Assembly: GCA_019120525.1 (NCBI GenBank)
Contig: DWUW01000141.1
Location: 1-9,335 of the forward strand
DNA: 9,335 nucleotides
Direction of reading: 5' to 3'
Source of the DNA: Candidatus Eisenbergiella stercorigallinarum
GTDB taxonomy: Bacteria; Bacillota; Clostridia; Lachnospirales; Lachnospiraceae
Shown here: positions 1-6,114 of the stretch, piece after piece
Layout: each line of letters starts with the position of its first letter
Position numbering within the stretch: the first letter of the stretch is position 1
Made by a program: the position numbers and the translations under genes
Notes under the pieces: generated by a model
Databases searched by the model: none
What the model was told of the DNA's origin: nothing
What the model saw: the letters and a program-made list of their open reading frames with translations, nothing else

Positions 1-1548
1 GAAAACGATACGTTTCCGGAGGCGGTAAAGGCGCTGGCGGACCGGGCGGGGATCCGCCTGCCGGAGGCGGACGCGTCGGAGGAAGAAAAAAGGGAGCAGG
101 GCAGGAGAAGCCGGCTTCTTGCCGTCAACAAAGAGGCGGCAAAATATTTTTATTTCCAGCTGCGCGCCAGACAGGGGGAGCAAGGGCTTTCCTATCTGAG
201 GGAGCGGAAGCTGACGGATGAGACGATCCACCGGTTCGGCCTTGGCTTTGCCAATAAGACGCCGGACGATCTGATCCGGTATCTGAAGAGCAGGGGCTTT
301 CCGGAGGAACTGATCCGGGAGGCCGGGCTTGCCAATACGGATGAGAAGCACGGCATGTACGACAAGTTCTGGAACCGGGTGATGTTCCCCATCGAGGATA
401 TCAACCATCGTGTGATCGGCTTCGGCGGCCGGGTGATGGGAGACGGGAAGCCCAAGTACCTGAATTCCCCGGAAACCCCCATTTTCGACAAGAGCCGGAA
501 CCTGTACGGGCTGAACTTCGCCCGCTCTTCGCGGAAGGGAAATATCATCCTCTGCGAGGGCTATATGGATGTGATCGCCATGCACCAGGCGGGTTTCGAC
601 CAGGCGGTGGCGTCTTTGGGAACCGCTTTTACGCCGGGACAGGCCGGGCTTCTGAAACGGTATACGAAGGAGGTGCTCCTGTCCTACGACAGCGACGGCG
701 CGGGCGTAAAGGCGGCGCTTCGGGCCATCGGGATCCTGAAGGAGGCGGGGCTTTCCGGCCGGGTGATCCGCCTGGATCCCTATAAGGATCCGGATGAATT
801 CATCAAAAACCGGGGGGCGGAGGCCTTCCGGGAAAGGATCGACAACGCGGAGAACAGCTTCCTGTTTGAGATCCGCATGCTGGAGAGGGAGTACGATCTG
901 AACGATCCGGAGAAAAAAACGGAATTTTACCGCGCTGCGGCGAAGAAGCTGTGCGAATTTCCGGAAGAGCTGGAACGGGAAAATTATCTGCAGGCCGTGG
1001 CGGAAAAATACCATATCGGCTGCGACAGCCTGAGAAAGCTGGTAACTGCCACAGCTGCAAGCACGGGATACGCCCGACCGGCGGAAAGGCCGAAGTCCGG
1101 CATCCAGAAAAAAAACGCGCCGGAGGACAATGTGAAGAAGACGCAGCGCATGCTTCTGACCTGGCTGGCGGAGGAGCCGCAGATCTATCCGAAGATCGCG
1201 TCCTTCCTTTCGCCGGAGGATTTTACGGAAGAGATCTACCGCAGGGCGGCGGAAAAGCTGTTTGAGAATCTCTCCCGGGGCGAGGTGAACGCGGCTTCCA
1301 TTATCAGTATGTTCCCGGAGGAAAGCGAACAGAGGGAGGCGGCGGCCATTTTCAATACGGGCCTGCCGGAACCGGGGACGAAGAAGGAAAAGGAGAAGGC
1401 GCTGCATGATATTCTGGTCTCGGTCAAACGGATCAGCTACGAATACAACAGCGGGCGGCTGGGAAGCGATATCGAGGCGTTAAACCGCGTGATCGCGGGC
1501 AAAAAGGCACTGGAAGAACTTAGCAAAACGCATATTTCCCTGGATTAA
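1..1548 (+). CDS. dnaG: DNA primase DnaG, 5' truncated by window edge
   Basis: Primase makes the short RNA primers used at the replication fork and docks on the replicative helicase. The frame is open from base 1, giving 515 visible residues. The first visible residues (ENDTFPEAVKALADRAGI) correspond to the end of the N-terminal zinc-binding domain, so roughly 75-80 residues, including the zinc ligands, lie upstream of the window. The catalytic core shows the primase signature MFPIEDINHRVIGFGGR followed by PKYLNSPET. The TOPRIM domain has its glutamate in CEGYMDV (codon at 556) and the acidic pair in YDSDGAG (codons at 688 and 694), followed by DPDEF. The C-terminal part, from about base 1130, is helical and matches the helicase-interaction domain in position. 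The gene is followed 29-41 bases later by rpoD, the conserved partner. No internal defect is seen. Identity is secure. Confidence 0.97.
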   Translation, partial: ENDTFPEAVKALADRAGIRLPEADASEEEKREQGRRSRLLAVNKEAAKYFYFQLRARQGEQGLSYLRERKLTDETIHRFGLGFANKTPDDLIRYLKSRGFPEELIREAGLANTDEKHGMYDKFWNRVMFPIEDINHRVIGFGGRVMGDGKPKYLNSPETPIFDKSRNLYGLNFARSSRKGNIILCEGYMDVIAMHQAGFDQAVASLGTAFTPGQAGLLKRYTKEVLLSYDSDGAGVKAALRAIGILKEAGLSGRVIRLDPYKDPDEFIKNRGAEAFRERIDNAENSFLFEIRMLEREYDLNDPEKKTEFYRAAAKKLCEFPEELERENYLQAVAEKYHIGCDSLRKLVTATAASTGYARPAERPKSGIQKKNAPEDNVKKTQRMLLTWLAEEPQIYPKIASFLSPEDFTEEIYRRAAEKLFENLSRGEVNAASIISMFPEESEQREAAAIFNTGLPEPGTKKEKEKALHDILVSVKRISYEYNSGRLGSDIEALNRVIAGKKALEELSKTHISLD

Positions 1549-1589
1549 GGATAACAATAGTAACATGCGCAGGAAGGATGGACGTAAAG

Positions 1590-2777
1590 ATGGGTAAAAA
1601 GACACAGGAAAAAGCGGAAGAAGGAAAGAAAGCCACCCCCGTGGCTGAGATGACGCCGGAGGAGCGGGCCGCTGCGGAAGCGAAGTTCCTGGAGCGGGTG
1701 CGCGGCCTGATCACGGTCGCGAGAAAGAAGAAAAATATCCTGGAGTATCAGGAGGTCAACGATTATTTCGCGGATATGAAGCTGAACGAGGAACAGTTTG
1801 ACCGCCTGCTGGAGCTTCTGGAGCAGAGCGGGGTGGATGTGCTGCGCATCACCGGGGAGGAGGATGATATTCCGGACGAGGAGCTCCTTCTGTCTGATGA
1901 GGATGAGGTGGATATGGAGAATATCGACCTTTCCGTCCCGGACGGCGTCAGCATCGAGGATCCCGTGCGTATGTACCTGAAGGAGATCGGCAAGGTGCCG
2001 CTTCTGTCAGCGGATGAGGAGATCGAGCTGGCCCAGCGGATGGAGGAAGGGGACGAGGATGCGAAAAAGCGTCTTGCGGAAGCCAACCTGCGTCTGGTGG
2101 TCAGCATTGCCAAGCGTTATGTGGGACGCGGCATGCTGTTCCTGGATCTGATCCAGGAGGGAAATCTTGGCCTGATCAAGGCTGTGGAAAAGTTTGATTA
2201 CCGCAAGGGCTATAAGTTTTCCACCTATGCCACCTGGTGGATCCGTCAGGCCATTACCAGGGCCATCGCAGATCAGGCCAGGACGATCCGGATCCCCGTG
2301 CACATGGTGGAGACGATCAACAAGCTGATCCGCGTCAGCAGGCAGCTTCTGCAGGAGCTTGGAAGAGAGCCTGCCCCGGAGGAGATCGCGGAAGAGATGA
2401 ATATGCCTGTGGAGCGGGTGCGCGAGATCCTGAAGATCTCCCAGGAGCCGGTTTCCCTGGAAACCCCCATCGGCGAGGAGGAGGACAGCCATCTGGGAGA
2501 CTTTATCCAGGACGATAATGTCCCTGTCCCGGCGGACGCCGCGGCTTTTTCACTGCTGAAGGAGCAGCTCAATGAGGTGCTTGGCACCCTGACGGAAAGG
2601 GAACAGAAGGTGCTTCGCCTGCGCTTCGGCCTGGACGACGGCAGGGCACGGACCCTGGAGGAAGTGGGAAAGGAATTCAACGTGACCCGTGAGCGGATCC
2701 GGCAGATCGAGGCGAAGGCCCTGCGGAAGCTCCGTCATCCCAGCCGCAGCCGCAAGCTGAAGGATTATCTGGACTGA
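1590..2777 (+). CDS. rpoD: Primary RNA polymerase sigma factor RpoD (SigA)
   Basis: This is the housekeeping sigma factor, which directs RNA polymerase to -35/-10 promoters. With the chosen start it has 395 residues. Domains in order are an acidic, charged N-terminal region (region 1.1 type, about residues 20-115), region 1.2 starting at DPVRMYLKEIG (about 124), and region 2 with ANLRLVVSIAKRYVGRG, DLIQEGNLGL and FSTYATWWIRQAITRA (about 165-226). Region 3 follows. Region 4 has LTEREQKVLRLRFGL and the helix-turn-helix VTRERIRQIEAKALRKLRHP (about 334-385). The protein ends in KLKDYLD, typical of RpoD. Start choice: AAGGA at 1574-1578 is about 11 bases before ATG 1590. The upstream in-frame ATG at 1578 overlaps that site and would add four residues. 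It follows dnaG closely and is presumably co-transcribed. Length and motifs match RpoD of Firmicutes rather than an alternative sigma factor. Confidence 0.97.
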   Translation: MGKKTQEKAEEGKKATPVAEMTPEERAAAEAKFLERVRGLITVARKKKNILEYQEVNDYFADMKLNEEQFDRLLELLEQSGVDVLRITGEEDDIPDEELLLSDEDEVDMENIDLSVPDGVSIEDPVRMYLKEIGKVPLLSADEEIELAQRMEEGDEDAKKRLAEANLRLVVSIAKRYVGRGMLFLDLIQEGNLGLIKAVEKFDYRKGYKFSTYATWWIRQAITRAIADQARTIRIPVHMVETINKLIRVSRQLLQELGREPAPEEIAEEMNMPVERVREILKISQEPVSLETPIGEEEDSHLGDFIQDDNVPVPADAAAFSLLKEQLNEVLGTLTEREQKVLRLRFGLDDGRARTLEEVGKEFNVTRERIRQIEAKALRKLRHPSRSRKLKDYLD

Positions 2778-2797
2778 GCGCAGGAAGGAAACAGGAA

Positions 2798-3643
2798 ATG
2801 GAGCTGTCAGAACGGCTTTTGATGTCCGCTCTGCTGGTGGAGCGGGGAAGCGTTGTGGCCGATGTGGGCTGCGACCATGGTTTTACGTCGATCTGGCTGG
2901 TACGGCAGGGGATCTGCCCCCGTGTGCTTGCCATGGATGTGAATCCCGGACCTTTGCAGCGGGCCAAAGAACATATCCGGGAGGCGGGGCTTTCCGCGTA
3001 CATAGAAACCCGTCTCTCCGACGGGCTTTCCGCCATGGAATGCGCGGACGGGAAGCCGGAGGCGGATACCCTGCTCATGGCGGGGATCGGAGGAAGGCTT
3101 GCCTGCCGGCTTATGGAGGACGCGCGGGATAAGCTGCGCGGGATGCGCGCCGTTATCGTGCAGCCCCAGTCAGAGCTTTCCTGCGTGCGCGGGACGCTCG
3201 TGGAGCTGGGATACCGGATCACGGCGGAGGATATGGTAAAGGAAGGCGGGAAATTTTATACCGCCATAAGGGCGGAGAATGCCGCTTACGCGGAGGATGC
3301 CGCCTTTCCGGAGAAGGCTTCCCGTGAAAAAGGGGCGGATCCTGCAGAGGCCGACGGGATACCGGCTGTCCCGGACGGCCTTGCGCTTTCCGAAAAGGCC
3401 TGGCGGGCGGCAGGGGAGGAGTATGGATTTTACCTGATCCTGAACCGGCATCCCGTCCTTTCGGAATATCTGGAGGAGGCGCTTCGCAGGAACCGCGCGG
3501 CCAGGGAAGCGATCCTTACGGGAGCTTGCCGGCAGGCGGAAGACGGGCTTCGGGAAAGAAGCCGCAGGAGGCTTGACGAGCTGGATGCTGAGGCCGGGCT
3601 CGCCGGGAAGCTGAAGGAATGGCTGAAGCGGGAAACCGGATAA
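2798..3643 (+). CDS. trmK: tRNA (adenine(22)-N(1))-methyltransferase TrmK
   Basis: TrmK (YqfN family) methylates N1 of adenine 22 in tRNA using S-adenosylmethionine. The 281-residue product has the Rossmann SAM-binding motif ADVGCDHG (residues 21-28), the acidic end of strand 2 in AMDVNPGPL (45-53), the family motif MAGIGG (94-99) at the catalytic position, and VQPQ (121-124). After GGKFYTAIRAE it carries an Ala/Glu/Pro-rich stretch at about residues 160-206, where I recall TrmK proteins of about 230-240 residues having only a short linker. The C-terminal helical domain (EEYGFYLI onward, then Arg/Glu-rich helices) is the part expected to contact tRNA. An AGGAAGG site at 2782-2788 lies 9 bases before the ATG. 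The gap to rpoD is 20 bases, and dnaG-rpoD-trmK is a conserved Firmicutes order. In many genomes a NIF3/YqfO gene follows; here it does not. Confidence 0.92.
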   Translation: MELSERLLMSALLVERGSVVADVGCDHGFTSIWLVRQGICPRVLAMDVNPGPLQRAKEHIREAGLSAYIETRLSDGLSAMECADGKPEADTLLMAGIGGRLACRLMEDARDKLRGMRAVIVQPQSELSCVRGTLVELGYRITAEDMVKEGGKFYTAIRAENAAYAEDAAFPEKASREKGADPAEADGIPAVPDGLALSEKAWRAAGEEYGFYLILNRHPVLSEYLEEALRRNRAAREAILTGACRQAEDGLRERSRRRLDELDAEAGLAGKLKEWLKRETG

Positions 3644-3669
3644 TAGGGCGGAAAAAAAGGAGACAGGAT

Positions 3670-5364
3670 ATGGTCAGGGTGACAGTGAACGGCGTCTGCA
3701 GGCAGTACCGGACTCCCGTAACCTATGGGCAGATCGCGCAGGATTTCCAGAAGGATCACAGCCACAGGATCGTGCTGGCGGTCGCCGACAATAAGATCAG
3801 GGAACTGAATAAAAATGTGACGAAGGATGTTGCGGTGACGTTCCAGACCACGGCGGATAGGATCGGCCACGACACCTATGTCAGGAGCGCCTGCATGCTC
3901 ATGCTGAAGGCCATCAGCGATACGGCGGGTTCTCCCAGGGAAGGCAGGGCTTCCGTGGAGTTTTCCATCGGGAAGGGGTATTTCTGTATGCCCAGGGGAG
4001 AGCTCGCGGAGCGGATGCTTTATGTGGGAAAAGACGGAAAAGAGCAGATGGACCCTGCGTTTGTGGAACGGGTAAAGAGCCGGATGCGGGAGCTTGTGCG
4101 CGAAGACCTCCCGATCATGAAGCGCGCCTGGCCCAGGGATGAGGCGATCGAGCTGTTTGAGGCCCAGGGAATGGATGATAAGGCAAGGCTGTTCCGTTAC
4201 AGAAGAGGTTCCTATGTGAACGTGTATTGCCTGGATGGCTATTATGACTATAACTACGGATATATGGTGCCCTCCACAGGGTACCTGGAACATTTTGACC
4301 TGCTTCCCTACCGGGATGGCATGATGCTGATGCTGCCGGGGCGGCAGGAGCCGGAGCGGGTGAGACAGTTTGAACCGAGGGAAAAGCTGTTCCAGGTGCT
4401 GGAGCGGGCCAACGACTGGGGCGCCCAGATGGGCATTGAAACAGTGGCGGACCTGAATGACAAAATCTGCGAAGGAAACCTGGCGGAGCTGGTCCTGGTA
4501 CAGGAGGCGCTTCAGGAAAGGAGGATCGGCGAGATCGCGAGCGATATCGCCGGGAGAGGAAACGTGAAGTTTGTTATGATCGCAGGACCCTCCTCCTCCG
4601 GCAAGACCACTTTTTCCCACCGCCTTTCCATCCAGCTGAAGACCCACGGGCTGACGCCCCATCCGATCGCGGTGGACGATTATTTTGTAGACAGGCTGAA
4701 AACGCCGCTGGATGAGGACGGCAATTATAATTTTGAATGTCTGGAAGCCATTGACGTGGAAAAGTTCAACCAGGATATGTGCGCCCTTCTTTCCGGCGAA
4801 CGCCTTGAAATGCCCAGGTTTAATTTCAAGACCGGGCTGCGTGAGTACAAGGGGGATTTCCTCCAGCTGGGAGAGGACGACATCCTGGTGATCGAAGGGA
4901 TCCACGGGCTGAATGACAGGCTGTCCCACTGCCTGCCGCTGGAAAGCAAGTATAAGATCTATATCAGCGCGCTGACCAGCCTGAATGTGGACGCCCACAA
5001 CCGGATCGCCACCACGGACGGGCGTCTGGTCCGCCGGATGGTGCGCGACGCCAGGACCCGGGGCGCCAGCGCGACCCACACCCTGCGGATGTGGAATTCC
5101 GTCCGGCGCGGGGAGGAGGAGAATATTTTCCCTTTCCAGGAAAGCGCGGACGCCATGTTCAATTCAGCGCTGATCTATGAGCTTTCCGTGCTCAAGCAGT
5201 TCGCGGAGCCTCTTTTATACAGCGTGGACCGGAACGCCCCGGAATACTTTGAAGCCAGGCGGCTCCTGAAATTCCTGGATTATTTCCTTGACGTCAGCAG
5301 TGAGAATATCCCGCAGAATTCCATCCTCAGGGAATTCGTGGGAGGGAGCTGCTTTCTCGTATAG
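3670..5364 (+). CDS. Nucleoside (uridine-type) kinase with TGS and ThrRS-like N-terminal domains
   Basis: The likely role is cytosolic phosphorylation of a nucleoside or similar small molecule. The 564-residue product has three parts. Residues 1-60 resemble a TGS domain (VRVTVNGVCRQY, YGQIAQDF). Residues 65-225 resemble the threonyl-tRNA synthetase second additional (editing) domain, including EDLPI, an EAIELFEAQG helix and MVPSTG. Residues 300-520 form a P-loop kinase of the uridine kinase/phosphoribulokinase type: Walker A GPSSSGKT (306-313), VDDYFVDR (335-342), PRFNFKTG (382-389) and IEGIHGLND (409-416). The four zinc ligands expected of a working ThrRS editing site are replaced, so editing activity is unlikely. 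Start choice: AAGGAGA at 3657-3663 sits 6 bases before ATG 3670. An in-frame ATG at 3619 lies inside trmK, lacks such a site and would add 17 non-conserved residues. This architecture is known in Clostridia, but to my knowledge its substrate is not settled. Confidence 0.9.
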   Translation: MVRVTVNGVCRQYRTPVTYGQIAQDFQKDHSHRIVLAVADNKIRELNKNVTKDVAVTFQTTADRIGHDTYVRSACMLMLKAISDTAGSPREGRASVEFSIGKGYFCMPRGELAERMLYVGKDGKEQMDPAFVERVKSRMRELVREDLPIMKRAWPRDEAIELFEAQGMDDKARLFRYRRGSYVNVYCLDGYYDYNYGYMVPSTGYLEHFDLLPYRDGMMLMLPGRQEPERVRQFEPREKLFQVLERANDWGAQMGIETVADLNDKICEGNLAELVLVQEALQERRIGEIASDIAGRGNVKFVMIAGPSSSGKTTFSHRLSIQLKTHGLTPHPIAVDDYFVDRLKTPLDEDGNYNFECLEAIDVEKFNQDMCALLSGERLEMPRFNFKTGLREYKGDFLQLGEDDILVIEGIHGLNDRLSHCLPLESKYKIYISALTSLNVDAHNRIATTDGRLVRRMVRDARTRGASATHTLRMWNSVRRGEEENIFPFQESADAMFNSALIYELSVLKQFAEPLLYSVDRNAPEYFEARRLLKFLDYFLDVSSENIPQNSILREFVGGSCFLV

Positions 5365-5390
5365 GCGGATGCCGCAATAGGAAATGGGGC

Positions 5391-5419
5391 TTGCCAGGAG
5401 CGGCATAAAAGGGTATATT
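5391..5419 (+). promoter_or_regulatory. Sigma-A promoter of rnpB
   Basis: TTGCCA at 5391-5396 and TATATT at 5414-5419 are separated by exactly 17 bases and match the -35 and -10 consensus at 5 of 6 positions each. A start about 7 bases after the -10 box would fall near 5426-5427, just before the first strand of the RNase P P1 helix at 5429. It lies in the short gap after the kinase stop codon. Position and spacing make it the best promoter candidate in the window. Confidence 0.8.
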
Positions 5420-5428
5420 ATTATGGAA

Positions 5429-5810
5429 GAAAATGAGGAGGATGAATGATCGCGGCCGTCCGTCCCTCCGGAAGGAGGACGGCGGGTGAGGAAAGTCCGG
5501 GCTTCACAGGGCAGGATGCCGGATAACGTCCGGTGGAGGCGACTCCAAGGCCAGTGCAACAGAAATGTACCGCCCGCGGCGCCCCGGAGACGGGAACCCG
5601 CGAGGTAAGGGTGGAAAGGCAGAGTAAGAGACTACCGCCCGCCTGGCAACAGGCGGGGCACATGTAAACCCCATCCGAAGCAAGACCAAACAGAAAGCGA
5701 CAGGCTTGCCCGGCCTGCTTTCAGGTAGGTTGCTTGAGGCTGCCGGCAACGGCAGTCCTGGATAGATGATCATTCGCGACATAACCCGGCTTACAGTCCT
5801 GCTCATTTTC
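5429..5810 (+). ncRNA. rnpB: RNase P RNA, bacterial class A
   Basis: This is the catalytic RNA of RNase P, which removes 5' leaders from pre-tRNAs. Conserved core segments are present in order: GAGGAAAGTCCGGGC (5488-5502, P4 5' strand), AGAGACTACCGC, the L15 region TGTAAACCCC, CCGAAGCAAGACCAAACAG, then GGATAGATGA (P4 3' strand, ending at 5769) and CGACATAACCCGGCTTA near the 3' end. Ends are set by pairing. P1 joins 5429-5442 with 5797-5810 (13 of 14 positions pair, one G-G mismatch). P2 joins GAATGATC 5444-5451 with GATCATTC 5768-5775 perfectly. Other visible helices are P3 with a GGAA loop (about 5455-5483), P14 GCCTG/CAGGC with a GCAA loop (5641-5654) and P18 CTGCCG/CGGCAG with a GCAA loop (5740-5755). 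The class A layout fits Clostridia. The mature ends could differ by a few bases. Confidence 0.96.
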
Positions 5811-5830
5811 TTTCTTAAAAAGCGAAATAT

Positions 5831-5873
5831 CAGGAAGACGGCATGTGAGGATCCGGAGGGATCAGCCGTCCTG
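5831..5873 (+). other. Imperfect stem-loop in the rnpB trailer
   Basis: CAG (5831-5833) pairs with CTG (5871-5873), GACGGC (5837-5842) with GCCGTC (5865-5870), and GATCC (5850-5854) with GGATC (5859-5863) around a GGAG loop. The last two helices are separated by a lopsided internal loop of 7 bases against 1. No T-run follows, so it is not itself a terminator. It sits between the mature end of rnpB and the intrinsic terminator. It may protect or help process the RNase P RNA 3' trailer, or be part of a regulatory leader. I do not recognise it as a known riboswitch. Confidence 0.5.
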
Positions 5874-5878
5874 CCGCG

Positions 5879-5929
5879 GCGGGCGCGGGACATCTCCTGA
5901 AAGGGAGGAGGTTCTGCGTACCGCTTTTT
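5879..5929 (+). terminator. Rho-independent terminator downstream of rnpB
   Basis: A long GC-rich hairpin pairs 5879-5898 with 5906-5924 around a 7-base loop (GAAAGGG, 5899-5905). The lower stem is GCGG/CCGC, then a wobble and CGC/GCG. The upper stem is ATCTCCT with AGGAGGT. There are three single-base bulges (5887, 5891, 5920) and a few G-T pairs. It is followed directly by TTTTTC (5925-5930). Hairpin plus adjacent T-run is the standard intrinsic terminator form. It most simply ends rnpB transcription and insulates the GTPase genes that follow. The AGGGAGGAGG in its 3' arm looks like a ribosome site but has no start codon at a suitable distance. Confidence 0.75.
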
Positions 5930-6114
5930 CTGATGAAAGACCTTCTGCCAGTCAGCCATGCCTGCGTATTTACGGCGCGGGCAGTTGACAAGATGCGGAA
6001 AACGGGGCAAAATAGTAACCGTTCAGATCATCCCGCCGGATTCGCGGGAAGAATCTCTGGAAAAGAAACAGGCATTCGGGAATCATGCGCAGGGATGCCG
6101 GAATGGAGGAAAAA
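5930..6114 (+). other. Non-coding gap and 5' leader before the GTPase operon
   Basis: No convincing gene lies here. Short open frames starting at 5933 and 5958 run across the start of the following gene without a ribosome site or recognisable composition. The stretch holds a promoter candidate (5985-6013). In the putative leader are a small stem TCCCGC/GCGGGA (6031-6036 with 6044-6049) and two mutually exclusive weak pairings, GGCAT/ATGCC (6071-6075 with 6095-6099) and CATTC/GAATG (6073-6077 with 6101-6105). The second touches the first base of the GGAGG ribosome site at 6105-6109. I could not find a convincing Zur-type palindrome. Confidence 0.45.
5985..6013 (+). promoter_or_regulatory. Candidate promoter of the COG0523 GTPase operon
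   Basis: A perfect -35 box TTGACA (5985-5990) is followed after 17 bases by CAAAAT (6008-6013), which matches the -10 consensus at 4 of 6 positions, including the key second A and final T. The start would be near 6020, giving a leader of about 95 bases before ATG 6115. It lies downstream of the rnpB terminator, where a new promoter is needed. The weak -10 could mean control by an activator or repressor, but no operator is evident. Confidence 0.6.

Noticed and set aside
1549..1589. Separate promoter for rpoD in the dnaG-rpoD gap
   Set aside because: No pair of boxes with acceptable match and spacing is visible there; transcription from upstream is simpler.
3430..5079. Reverse-strand open frame of 549 codons overlapping trmK and the nucleoside kinase
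   Set aside because: It lies opposite two well-supported genes, has no ribosome site or recognisable domain that I can see, and is His/Pro/Leu-rich in the way expected for the antisense of GC-rich codons.
5903..5911. Strong Shine-Dalgarno-like GGGAGGAGG
   Set aside because: No start codon lies within a usable distance; the bases are explained as the 3' arm of the terminator hairpin.
5504..6010. Reverse-strand open frame of 168 codons across rnpB
   Set aside because: It runs through the highly conserved RNase P RNA, whose base pairing explains the sequence.
5930..6114. Zur-type operator upstream of the COG0523 genes
   Set aside because: I looked for the AT-rich palindrome known from Firmicutes Zur sites and found no convincing match near the candidate promoter.
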